DNA of 64,000 nt, taken from contig JAFCMP010000423.1 in assembly GCA_017506865.1 (NCBI GenBank), positions 186,001-250,000 on the forward strand, written 5' to 3'. Of the stretch, positions 46,601-54,800 are shown in pieces. The notes beneath the pieces were generated by a model, which saw nothing but the letters and a program-made list of their open reading frames with translations, did not search any database and was not told where the DNA came from. A program made the position numbers and the translations under genes. Source of the DNA: Tribonema minus (Eukaryota; Sar; Xanthophyceae; Tribonematales; Tribonemataceae). Numbering within the stretch: the stretch's first letter is position 1; each line of letters begins with the position of its first letter.

Positions 46601-49348
46601 GCACTTACAACTTGTCCTGCCAACCTGGCCTCTTCAGCAACTCACATGTACTTCAAGTGCATGTGCGCAATCATCAACGCTAACCCTGATACCTACCTAC
46701 CCCACAACAGGTGCTGCGCGCGTGCGAGCGTGCGCTGCTGTGGGACGAGGCCGTCTACCTGTACAAGGAGGACGGACAGCACGACAGCGCCGTTCGCGCC
46801 ATGATTGAGCACTGCACCGCATGGAAGCACGACCTCTTCATCGAGTGCGTGCAGAAGGTGAGCTGGCGTTGGAGTCTGGGTGCGGTTAGAAGCACATGGT
46901 TCAAGCAAATGGGGCAGTCCTGTACGCAAGCATTGAGCATCAATTTGACCTCTGCGAACAAAGCGTTGCGGAGGAATCTTCAAGTTTCACATGTAGCAAC
47001 CGATGGTGCGCGATGGTGCGCGTGCTCCCGCTACGTTGGCGTCTGGCGCTGGTACATGCTGCTGCCGCCGCTGCAGGCTGGAACTGTGCTATTTTCGCTT
47101 TCAGGCCATATGTAGGCACCAGTGAAATTTGCTGGCGCCCACGCTTCGACTTCCACTGTGGAATGCTCATCTGCGGTTGTTGTTTGTCTACCTTGCAAAA
47201 CCTGTAGCTGTTGCTGCAAGTTGATGCTCTCAGCTGCCACTGTGTTTTGCAACGTTGAAGTTGAAGTTGATGTTGCGGTTGTTATGCACGACAAGATATC
47301 CTGTGGTGTCATCTGCTGCAGTAAATGCAGACGATATGTGATGCTGAAAAGCCTTAGCGACTAGCTCTATGCGTGCGCGCGTCCGCTCGTCCATATATCC
47401 AATTCAATCACGATTTCACGCGTCAACCTACATCTGCATGCGTTTCCATTCCCGCATCTAATTCACCCATGAATTCATGCTTGAACCCGCCCATTCACAG
47501 GTTCGCAACCAGGAGATTTACTACCGCGCCATCGGCTTCTACATGGAACAGCACCCTCTGGACCTAGTGCGTCTGCTCAAGGTCCTCACGCCCCACTTGG
47601 ACCACGCGCGTGTGGTGCACCAGCTGCGCAAGGCAGAGAATCTGCCTCTTGCAACGGAGTACCTGCAGTCCGTGCAGAAGGAGAACATCGCCGCCGTCAA
47701 CGAGGCGCTCAACGAGCTCTACATCGAGGTGCGTTGTAGTTGAAGTTGAAGTTAATGTTTGTTTTACGAAGAACTTGCCGCTCGCGACGGAGTACCTGCA
47801 GTCCATTCATAAGGACAACATCGCTGCCGTCAACGAGGCGCTCAACGAGCTCTACATCGAGGTGTGTTGTAGTTGAAGTTGTCAGTTTCTCGCAACTAAG
47901 TGAAAGTTATTGTTTTAGTCGCCATGATTCAAGGTGCGTGTCTTGATGGAGAACATTGCCGCCGTCAACAAGGCGCTCAACGAGCTCTACAGCTCATCTT
48001 GACTTTGAAGTTTTTGGATATGTTGCACTCAAGTTGACATTGTCATCAAGGTTACTATACTTTTGTAGTCACCATCAAGTCGGAAGGAGAACATCGCCGC
48101 CGTCATAGTTGATGGCGCTCAACGAGCTTTACAGGCGCGTTGGAGTTGAAGTTGAAGACGAGATTGTCTATTTTTGCAAGCACATAAACCTCAATGTCAA
48201 GCTGAGATTGAGGCCTCAATGTCAATGAAACCTCAATGTCAAGCTGAGATTGAGGCCTCTCTGTTTTGTGAGCCGCCATTCAATCCAAGGGTGTGTGTTC
48301 TGAGGAGGATATCGCCGCTGTCAACTAGGCGCTCAACGAGCTCTACATTGAATGATCAAGCTGATGAGCTTAAAGTTGAACGCCCTGCTGTGTACTTGAT
48401 GTGAGATCACCAGAAGTTGACTCGTAATTTGGCTCTTGCCTTGCTGTCGGGAATTTGGTGTTCATCACACGTGCAGACAAGGGCAGCATGTGGTTTTTGA
48501 ACTACTTAGCGTGCCCTTGATGTTGTCAATCGAAGCTGACATCAATAGTAGTTGACGTTCATATTCATGGGCACCAACTCACAAACCCTTCAACTCCTTG
48601 TGAATCGCCGCAACTTCAACAGGACGAGGACCACGAGCGCCTGCGCCAGAGCCTCGACGAGTTTGGCAACTTTGACCAGATTGCGCTGGCGCAGCGCATC
48701 GAGAAGCACGAGCTGCTCGAGTTCCGCCGCATCTCCGCGTACGTCTACAAGAAGAACCGGCGCTTCCAGCAGTCGGTCGCGCTGTCCAAGGGCGACAAGA
48801 TGTACAAGGACGCCATCGACACCGCCGCGCAGAGCGGCGACTCCGAGCTCGCGGAGGACTTGCTGCGCTTCTTTGTCAACATCGGCGACAAGGAGTGCTT
48901 CTGCGCGATGCTGTACACGGCGTACGGCCTCGTGAAGCCGGACGTCGCGATGGAGCTCGCGTGGCGCAACGGCTACGTCGACTACGCGATGCCGTTCATG
49001 ATACAGTACATGCGCAACCTGCACGAGCGTGTGGAGGCGATCGACGCGCGCACCGCGCCCAAGAAGAAGGACCAGGCGGAGGAAGACGCAGCTGCCGCCG
49101 CCGCCGCCGCCGCCGCTACCATGTATGACGCTCCCATCATGGGCAACGGCACCATGCTGCTCGCTAACGCCCCCTTCAACCCCGCCATGGACATGGGGTA
49201 TGGCGGCGGCGGCGGTGGGATGGCGGCGATGAACACCAACGCCATGGGCATGGGGGCCCCCGGGATGGGGGGCATGGGCTCCATGGGAATGGGGGGGGGG
49301 ATGATGCCCCCTATGGGAATGGGCGGGATGAGACCCGGGGGGTACTGA
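25621..49348 (+). CDS. CLTC: Clathrin heavy chain
   Basis: Clathrin heavy chain forms the triskelion legs of coated vesicles at the plasma membrane, trans-Golgi and endosomes. Twenty-eight exons: 25621-25665, 25967-26162, 27098-27549, 28281-28493, 29853-30083, 30767-31132, 32691-32771, 33229-33369, 34434-34505, 35227-35337, 35766-35876, 36531-36653, 37269-37456, 37819-37921, 38381-38541, 39426-39590, 40275-40370, 40976-41084, 41655-41837, 42667-42873, 43280-43413, 43766-43985, 44513-44653, 45352-45466, 45979-46139, 46711-46857, 47501-47728, 48623-49348. They sum to 5226 bases and 1741 residues with every phase consistent. Landmarks are [21 protein letters not shown], the beta-propeller, [37 protein letters not shown] and [12 protein letters not shown]. 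The C-terminal tail is an Ala run followed by a Met/Gly-rich segment. The animal QLMLT chaperone-binding motif is not seen. Length is slightly above the usual 1,675-1,700. Confidence 0.97.
27635..27715 (+). repeat. Exon echo: donor end of clathrin exon 3
   Basis: GAGAAGAAGATxGACTC and AAGCTGTTCATCATGGAGG from the exon end recur here, about 130 bases downstream, with the following intron words altered. Confidence 0.85.
28620..28670 (+). repeat. Exon echo: donor end of clathrin exon 4
   Basis: ATCTCCAACGAGACGGTG and the GGTGATGATxA intron start from 28479-28508 recur at about 28632-28660. Confidence 0.85.
29500..29770 (+). repeat. Exon echoes: acceptor-side copies of clathrin exon 5
   Basis: Three copies near 29503, 29553 and 29697 repeat parts of CTTTGTGACCACGGCGCACA and GTCGGAGGCGTGATGGGC ahead of the working exon at 29853. 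The intron ends before them are pyrimidine-rich. Confidence 0.85.
30085..30330 (+). repeat. G-rich 5' part of clathrin intron 5
   Basis: Immediately after the donor at 30084 the intron carries many G-runs of 4-10. The same intron ends in C-runs at 30748-30763. The two ends are complementary in composition. Confidence 0.7.
30640..30690 (+). repeat. Exon echo: acceptor of clathrin exon 6
   Basis: C-run, CAGGGTGCCGCGCGCCT at about 30645-30677 duplicates the acceptor and exon start at 30745-30780. Confidence 0.8.
31185..31610 (+). repeat. Exon echoes: three donor-side copies of clathrin exon 6
   Basis: CATCTACCTCAGGGCGAACG, GACAAGGTCGTGGCGTGCTT and the donor with following AGTTGAAGTTGA recur at about 31195-31310. 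Weaker copies are near 31370-31450 and 31540-31625. Confidence 0.9.
32600..32665 (+). repeat. Exon echo: acceptor side of clathrin exon 7
   Basis: AATGCTGCAGGTGGTGxCxT and ACAGCGCCAAGGTCGGC precede the working exon (32691) by 84 bases. Confidence 0.9.
33085..33135 (+). repeat. Exon echo: acceptor side of clathrin exon 8
   Basis: CAGGGGGCGGCGGAGTTTGC through GCGTCAG is duplicated 133 bases upstream of the working exon at 33229. Confidence 0.9.
33445..34065 (+). repeat. Exon echoes: four donor-side copies of clathrin exon 8
   Basis: Copies of AGGGTGCAGGAGACCACG and CTGGAGGCCCTCAAGGTG lie near 33462, 33620 and 33910. A remnant lies near 34020. Three keep a GT donor. A dispersed element (33701-33840) splits the array. 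Confidence 0.9.
33701..33840 (+). mobile_element. Small dispersed element, copy 2, with 14-base target duplication
   Basis: About 140 bases flanked by perfect direct repeats AAAGTACATGGTAG at 33687-33700 and 33841-33854. It matches 8018-8180 in reverse orientation. It begins near a GGGATGATCCC near-palindrome and ends in AATAAAA-type sequence. It has no protein coding capacity. Confidence 0.88.
35495..35585 (+). repeat. Exon echo: donor end of clathrin exon 10
   Basis: ATTGCGCGCCTCTGCGAGAA and a CGCGCTGGAxxAxxACCAGGT donor copy lie about 240 bases downstream of the originals. Confidence 0.85.
35920..36110 (+). repeat. Intronic tandem duplication, clathrin intron 11
   Basis: Two units of about 96 bases share GGCGATxGCGGT, ATCAATxGTxxAA and CTTGTGTCAGCAAG-type words. 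It is not clearly derived from an exon. Confidence 0.65.
37530..37700 (+). repeat. Exon echoes: donor-side copies of clathrin exon 13
   Basis: GAGAGGGTGTGTCGC and GTCAAGAAGTTCCTCATGGA through CCTGACCCCAGGTATGG recur at about 37537-37628. A shorter one (TCAAGAAGTTTCTCATGGxCG) is near 37674-37700. Confidence 0.9.
38690..38800 (+). repeat. Exon echo: donor end of clathrin exon 15
   Basis: GAGCGCTGCAACAGGCTCAG and following intron words (AATAATAxAC, GCAGCxTCAGGTxTGCC) duplicate 38509-38600. Confidence 0.8.
39030..39390 (+). repeat. Exon echoes: three acceptor-side copies of clathrin exon 16
   Basis: Copies at about 39030-39100, 39175-39255 and 39285-39360 repeat TCATTTGxGxxTxGxTTGCA and TGGCTxGAGGCG with GTGGCC..GGGCAACAC. 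The working exon starts at 39426. Confidence 0.92.
39885..40160 (+). repeat. Exon echoes: two acceptor-side copies of clathrin exon 17
   Basis: GCCTGGCATxxxTGCCTACA and AGCGCGCCAAxGGCGAGTGC occur near 39905-39950 and 40097-40140, before the working exon at 40275. Confidence 0.9.
41130..41320 (+). repeat. Exon echoes: donor-side copies of clathrin exon 18
   Basis: GACCAGGTGCGTCAACTTC and the following CATAC, GAGCTxATG intron words recur at about 41144 and 41225 after the working donor at 41085. Confidence 0.85.
41376..41398. repeat. (AT)n microsatellite
   Basis: A GTATATAT...ATATAC run in clathrin intron 18. Confidence 0.9.
42295..42560 (+). repeat. Exon echoes: two acceptor-side copies of clathrin exon 20
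   Basis: CAGGCTGACAAGAG followed by GACTACATCAACCGC and an open LDNF-like reading occurs at about 42308 and 42487, ahead of the exon at 42667. Both copies continue into matched intron-like sequence (TTATTAAGTC). Confidence 0.92.
42960..43220 (+). repeat. Exon echoes: exon 20 donor and exon 21 acceptor copies
   Basis: Near 42968-43022 the end of exon 20 (TGAAGTTCTGG, GACCACATCAAGGTGAGCTT) is repeated. Near 43100 and 43190 the acceptor of exon 21 (GTTGTTxCxCAGGCxxTGG) is repeated before the working copy at 43280. Confidence 0.85.
43450..43665 (+). repeat. Exon echoes: donor-side copies of clathrin exon 21
   Basis: GAGGCCATTGACTCxTACAT, CAAGGCxCxCGACCCAAGGT is repeated at 43451-43495. GTGGTGGAGGCCATCGACTC is repeated near 43629-43655. 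Confidence 0.88.
44040..44150 (+). repeat. Exon echoes: donor end of clathrin exon 22
   Basis: CTTTGACGAGGTCAGTGCTC recurs near 44047 and 44115, each followed by an altered copy of the same intron start. Confidence 0.9.
44245..44430 (+). repeat. Exon echoes: acceptor-side copies of clathrin exon 23
   Basis: CAGGGxCTGTxxGAGGCxGC with following GCATxCT is found near 44255-44285 and 44368-44405, before the exon at 44513. Confidence 0.88.
44690..45160 (+). repeat. Exon echoes: five donor-side copies of clathrin exon 23
   Basis: GTGGAGGCxGCCACCAAGGC, GTCAACACCTGGAAGCAGGT units start near 44692, 44808, 44900, 45001 and 45122. The first four keep a usable or near-usable donor. This is the largest echo array in the window. 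Confidence 0.93.
45733..45853. other. Possible small insertion flanked by TGCCGCGGCCA repeats
   Basis: CTGCCGCGGCCAA occurs at 45720-45732 and 45854-45866 on both sides of a 121-base AT-richer segment. It might be a target duplication, but no second copy of the insert is seen. Confidence 0.3.
46270..46445 (+). repeat. About 62-base tandem repeat in clathrin intron 25
   Basis: ACATGxCAAGTGTGCGGTGC, TTGAATTTGAGGTGTTCTGA is repeated about two and a half times, nearly exact. Confidence 0.9.
47755..48355 (+). repeat. Exon echoes: four donor-side copies of clathrin exon 27
   Basis: Copies near 47768-47880, 47945-47995, 48085-48135 and 48300-48350 repeat GGAGTACCTGCAGTCC and/or GCCGTCAACGAGGCGCTCAA, GAGCTCTACAT. 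The nearest also repeats the intron start (GTAGTTGAAGTTG). Later copies are increasingly decayed. Confidence 0.92.
48185..48262 (+). repeat. Short tandem repeat in clathrin intron 27
   Basis: CCTCAATGTCAAGCTGAGAT and TGAGGCCTC occur twice within about 80 bases. Confidence 0.85.
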
Positions 49349-51869
49349 TGCATGACGCGATTGCGAACCATTTTTTCAGTTGGTGGCGGTGCAGCAAGAG
49401 GGGGATGGGGGGCGGGTGCGCGGGTGCTGGCTGTTTGGGGTGTCGCCAGATTCCGCAGAGGGCGCAGTAAAGTGGGGGGTGGTAGATTGCGCCCGTTATT
49501 CTGTGTATTGGTTGTTTCATGGGGGCGGGTGGGGGGCAGAGCCCGTGGGGGAAGTTTGGTAGTAGCGCTATGGGGGACAAGGGAGAACACCTCAAAATGC
49601 ACAGTCGGCTCACGCCGCTTGCCACACATTGACTTGCTGTGGTTGTCATGTCTCTACTTGGAGTTGCCTTGCTGAAGCTGCTGCTGCTGTTGTGGTGTCA
49701 TGTCGCCATCATTGTGCTCAGCGACGTTGACCACCATTTAAGTGTCGTGCGTCAGTGATAGAACAGCCCGCATTGGCTCCAACGTACACAAAATGTCCGC
49801 AAAGTGTTGCAGCCGTACATGCTGTATCCGCATGGCTGATTGCTGCTGTATGGTTCTTGTTCAAGGGCGTCCCTCACCCAGTCATATCAGGACGATGCTG
49901 TCTTGGACATCGGCCCCAATAGCAGTTCCGTTCAGCAGCCATGGAGCATTCTGCATCTAATGAACACTTGCCCAAGTGCTTGTAAGGGCACAATGTGTGA
50001 GATTACATGACATGCACGCTTCTCTTGGTGCAAGGACACATATTCTGGGGTGTACCCACTTGGGGCCATTAGCTCAACACTTGAGAAGAGCATGACACTT
50101 GTGTTGCTGTCTTCAAAGCACATTCTTGCTTCCTCATCTCAACATGAGCTGGGCGTGCCATCACCCAATTTTCCTCTTCTTCTTCCTTGCCGGCGCTTCG
50201 CCAGCAAACACCTGACCCAGTTGCATCAGTTGATCCGGCTGCGTCGTGCATATATGCGCATTGCTGAAATGCATCTGCCGGTGGCAGGCACACGCGCTGC
50301 CACCTTATGCAATGCGTGCAGCAATGCTGCGCATCCGCTTTGGAGCTGACAAGGTCTTGAGGTCGCCAACGGATGCGGCGGCCCTCATCCACATTGTTGC
50401 TTTCAAGCAGTTGTGAGGCAATCACACGCATGGCAGCTCAGGCAGCCGACGGCAGAGGTGCATACGCACACTCTGCCGCATATGGGCGTATCTGCAGCGC
50501 ACACGCAAGCTGAGAGCGTTCTGTACAGCTTACCGTGGGCCAGAGGCTTGTGTGTGGGGCATTGCGCAATGGCACAGCTTGAATTAGGGTTAGGGTTAGG
50601 GGTAGGGTAAGGCTGACTTTGCGGCACACACAGCGCTGCTTTGCTCTTGAGATGCATGATGGCTTCCAAGGTGCAATTGCTGTCAGCAAGCGCCTGATCC
50701 CCGCAGTACCGCCTCACAGCTGCGCAATTATTGGGCGGAGAGAAATTCATATAGCGGTCAGCTAGCTAGACCTAAAGTACACAAAAAGCATATGGGCAGG
50801 TGTTGCTAGCACCCCTTGACAGAGCTGTGGACGAGCTGGTATGCGCGGCAGCTTTGGGACTGAGTAAACTTGTTGCTTACACAATGAGGGCTGAGCCTTC
50901 TGTCCAGACAGACACGGGCTAAAAACGTGGTACAGCAGCAGAGCTACTGCAAGGCAGGCAGCGTACCTAAAAGTTGGGCACCCACGCACTTTTTCGCCCG
51001 TTGGTCCATTTTTGGAAAAAAAAATTTGGCGCGGCTTTGCGTTTTTATTCCAATCGAGCTAGCTAGGAATAGGAACTACCTACTGCACGCCTGGCGGTCT
51101 GCGCAAGTACTTGGGCTGAGGATAGTGGCTGAGCGCTACCCAGGCGATATATTGGATGCTGGAGGTGGTCATCTGCTGCCTTCCTGCTTGAAAGGTGAGA
51201 AGAGGAACCTGTAATATCACCGAGGTGCATGCACGCCAAGCGCACAGCAGGCATGCACGCCAAGCGCACACCAGGCAGATCGTCGCTGGCCCGTGCTGCA
51301 TGATGCTTGCCTGCATCAGCACTGCTGTTGCCGCACCTAGAGCTTTGACGTGGCCTCGCTCGCACGTGGTGCTTCAAGGTGTTCATTCATAAAAAGCGCA
51401 GATCGCCTCTTTCGTTGGCTTCGCCACCGCTAGCAGCTCTGTTCATGATTGTATCATCCTAGCATCACAGCGTGGGTGCTTTGATATGGATGTATATCCT
51501 GCTGGATAGTCTGGTCACCAGTTTGCTGGGCCGAGCAGCCTTGTATGTACTCGCGATACATCGTGAATGAAAACGATTCAAAAGATCGTAGAGCTGTAGG
51601 TGACAAGGGATGGTTAGCCGCAAGTGCCTTCCACCAATAACCGTGGTCGCCGCTGCTGCAGCAATTGGCCACGAGTCAAACAGTACCACCATATCCACAG
51701 TAGTGAATGCTCGGATCTCGATCTCAGCCCGTTGTATGCTTTCAGGTATGCGGCATGTTACTCTTGGTAATACTGTGGTTGCTTATCATTCCAACGTGAA
51801 TCTAAGTACCTAGGGCCTTGTGGTGCTGACGCTGAAAAACTGTGGATTTTCCTGCACGCTAATACAGAC
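49349..51869. other. Intergenic region between clathrin and kinesin genes
   Basis: A G-rich 3' flank follows the clathrin stop. Several unrelated short open stretches exist on both strands (for example near 50069-50431 minus) but none resembles a known protein. A TTAGGG-type run lies at 50583-50609. The kinesin promoter is expected in its distal part. Confidence 0.5.
50583..50609 (+). repeat. Interstitial telomere-like repeat
   Basis: Three TTAGGG-like units plus GGTAGGG. It is short and flanked by unique sequence on both sides. Confidence 0.7.
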
Positions 51870-54800
51870 ATGGATCCAGCCATGCGTCTCGGCATGGCGG
51901 ACGATGATAGTGGTAAGTTTGCATCGTTCTGTTGCTAACGTACACTATATGCTGTTGATGCTATGCTTTGGCACCTGCAAATCATCTGCACAGCTCATTC
52001 AGTTTGCTGGAACAGCACTTATTGTTGCAAACAGTTGCCACAAACTTTGACGATGTGGAGCAAACTTGAACGCTTGATAAATTTCGAAGTTTGTTACGAA
52101 ATGGCAGCACTTAGTGTATAATTTTAGCATGATAGCACAGATGTGCGTTTGGCAGTGCGTACCATATGCAGCCGGTTGCTGACAGTCTGCAGATCGTGCT
52201 TCTGCATTCTACTGCAACAATGTCAACAGTTTGCGCGTCTCAGCCGACCTCACTTTCATAATAGCACAAGTCTTGTGCTGTATTCGCTTCCAGATGGACC
52301 TGTCGATGATCCTCTTCCAGTTGCTGGGCCGTTCACACCGGCTACCCCTTTGGTTGACAGGAGCACAGTGACAGCGGAAGAAAGGTGGGGCTGCCGCCGT
52401 GTACCGTGTATCAGTGACCAGGTTCACTGATATAATCACGTAAACATGAAACCACTGGCACGTGTCCTTTTTGTGTGCATTGCTCCGCTAAGTAGCAGTT
52501 GCTCTATTATCAGTAGGACAGTGGATGAGATTTGGTATTTGATGGGGTTGACTGCGGCGCTGACCCATAACATCATGACTGCATGCACAATGACATGCAT
52601 CCGCACAGGCTTAATAGCAGCAAGAGAGCACTCCATACCATGTTGGCAGTGCGGACTAATCTGATACCATTTGCAATTGCAAATACATGGAACCAACAGT
52701 GTGCCAAAAAACTACTGGACGTATACAGACACTTGAAACGTCACTGCTGCGGTCAGTCTGGCCACCAAACAGTATACATACATCTGTTGCGCCACAAGCA
52801 CCGCAGTGGTTGTTTAGGCCACAGCGGCCGACTGTTGTTTGCCAGCGCCTGACAGATGTACAAATGCTGTAGTGGTCAATCATTAGCAAATCATACATGT
52901 GGAGAGGCATGTACATTGCTCCGTGATCATCTTCCACCCAATAGGAAAATGAAATGTCAGTGATTGCGGATGGTGAACAAGGGGCCCGGTGCGGTGACAC
53001 GAACAGCCTGCACTGGCTTTCCATCAATTTTTTGATGCTCCTGCACTAAACTCCGGGTTTTTTGTGCCTGTATGCTCCACTTTGCTACACAGCAATAATG
53101 TGCGCATCTTTCTTCGGGTCAGGGGCGGCGATTATGCAGCCGGGTGTGCACTGGAGGCAAGTGGAGGTTCACAAGATGAGCTCTACACACTGTCAGCACT
53201 GTGTCTCAATGCTGCTGTTCATTTGTGTCCTCAGTGGTAGTGGTGATATGCCTTCAAGTTGTCTTACACCCTGTGCACAAGGTCTGTGCCTGCGCCTGCT
53301 GAAGATGTGCGTAGTCTTTCTGCTCTCTCTAGCCTGTCGAGTTGGCACAGGTTGCATCACTATCACATGGTATTTGGCCTGCTGTGGTTGCCTCAGTCGT
53401 GCCCCACGTCAATGTTTTTGCTCAGCGATGCCACATGGAAAAGGAGTGTCACTGCCTTTCTTCCATCAACTAATTCCACATTTGTGACACGACTTACAAA
53501 CAAGGGCACTGCTAAGCCTGCTGGCGACATGGCTGCTGTTGTTGAAGCACCATGATGATGCTCTCACGTTCACACTGGTGACGCGCTTGTGGCGCGCAGG
53601 TGATGGACGAACGCACTGTGAACGAATCCCACATTGGTGACATGACTAACAAATAGGGGAATGCTGTTGCTGAAACATCGTGATGCTTCTCTCACATTTG
53701 CACTGGTGACCCGCTTGTGGCACGCAGGTGATGGACGAGCGCACCGTTGTGGCCATTACACGTAAGCAAGGTGCCACTGCGGTCAAAGCCCCCCGCGACG
53801 GCAACGCTCAGCAGGTGAGTTACTCACCAGCCCCAACTCTGTAGACCTAGAAGTATATTAAACTGCTCTAGGAGACTTGCGCCTCGTCTTTGCTCCTTGT
53901 CGCTCACACTGTTTGCAATAAGCATGACTCTCTCTGCACCACCACCACCACTGCACAGCCGGTCATCCAGGCAAATTCCCTCAGGTAGTTTGCACTGCTT
54001 GAGGAACTTCCTGTAATGCTGTTCATGGTGCTAAATGTGGTATAGTGTGCAACGAGCCTGGCTCCACGCTGACTAGTAGTATGTTGTTGCAGAACCAATG
54101 CGTCTCCAGCTACCATGTGTATGCTGCCACTGTAACAATGGATAATAACAATGCGAGCCACTCCCACTATGCACTGCTGGTTTGCACCATGCGCCATCCT
54201 TGGTTGAAAGCCTTGTCCAATTGTTGATGTTGTGGTCGCGTGCTGCTCTTTGACTGCCTTTACGACTTGCAGGAAATTCCTACACAGCACACAAAGTACA
54301 GGTTTAATGTGGTACTGGGACCAGCGACGACCCAACAAGAGGTGCGTCAGTGGTGCCCGAAGCACAAAAGAGTCACAACACTCAGTAATCTGTAACTGAT
54401 GCAGCCCACTTTCTTGCAAGTCGGCTACATGCACCTTTTAGTCAAATCTGAAACAGCTTCAACCCAGGTTATTTTGATTAAGACTGTAAAGGATCATGAC
54501 TGCGGCTTTGTGCCTTTGGTGGCTGCTTCCGATCGTGCATGCCATGTTTGAGAAGTGAGAATTACTCAGAAAGTTTGTGCACATGATTAGCCTACCCCTG
54601 TGCCGATTTGACAGCCAGCATCGCATGCAATGTAATCGTGCGCTGCAATTGGCCAGGGGCAACTGAGAGCAAATGAGTGCAAGCGCGCAATTGACGACTG
54701 CGTGCGCACATGTGCATAATTACATGTCACTGACAAATCTTCTGCTTCACAGGTATATAGATGTTTCCGCATGCTTGCCTGCAGCCGCCGGAAGCTGACA

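Noticed and set aside
50069-50431. Minus-strand reading of 120 codons between clathrin and kinesin
   Set aside because: No family resemblance, no codon bias I can see, and no neighbouring exon in phase; left as intergenic.
50583-50609. TTAGGG run as a possible chromosome end or fusion point
   Set aside because: Too short and flanked by ordinary unique sequence with genes on both sides.
52656-53027. Minus-strand reading of 123 codons upstream of kinesin exon 3
   Set aside because: It lies in an intron of the kinesin gene on the other strand and matches nothing I recognise.
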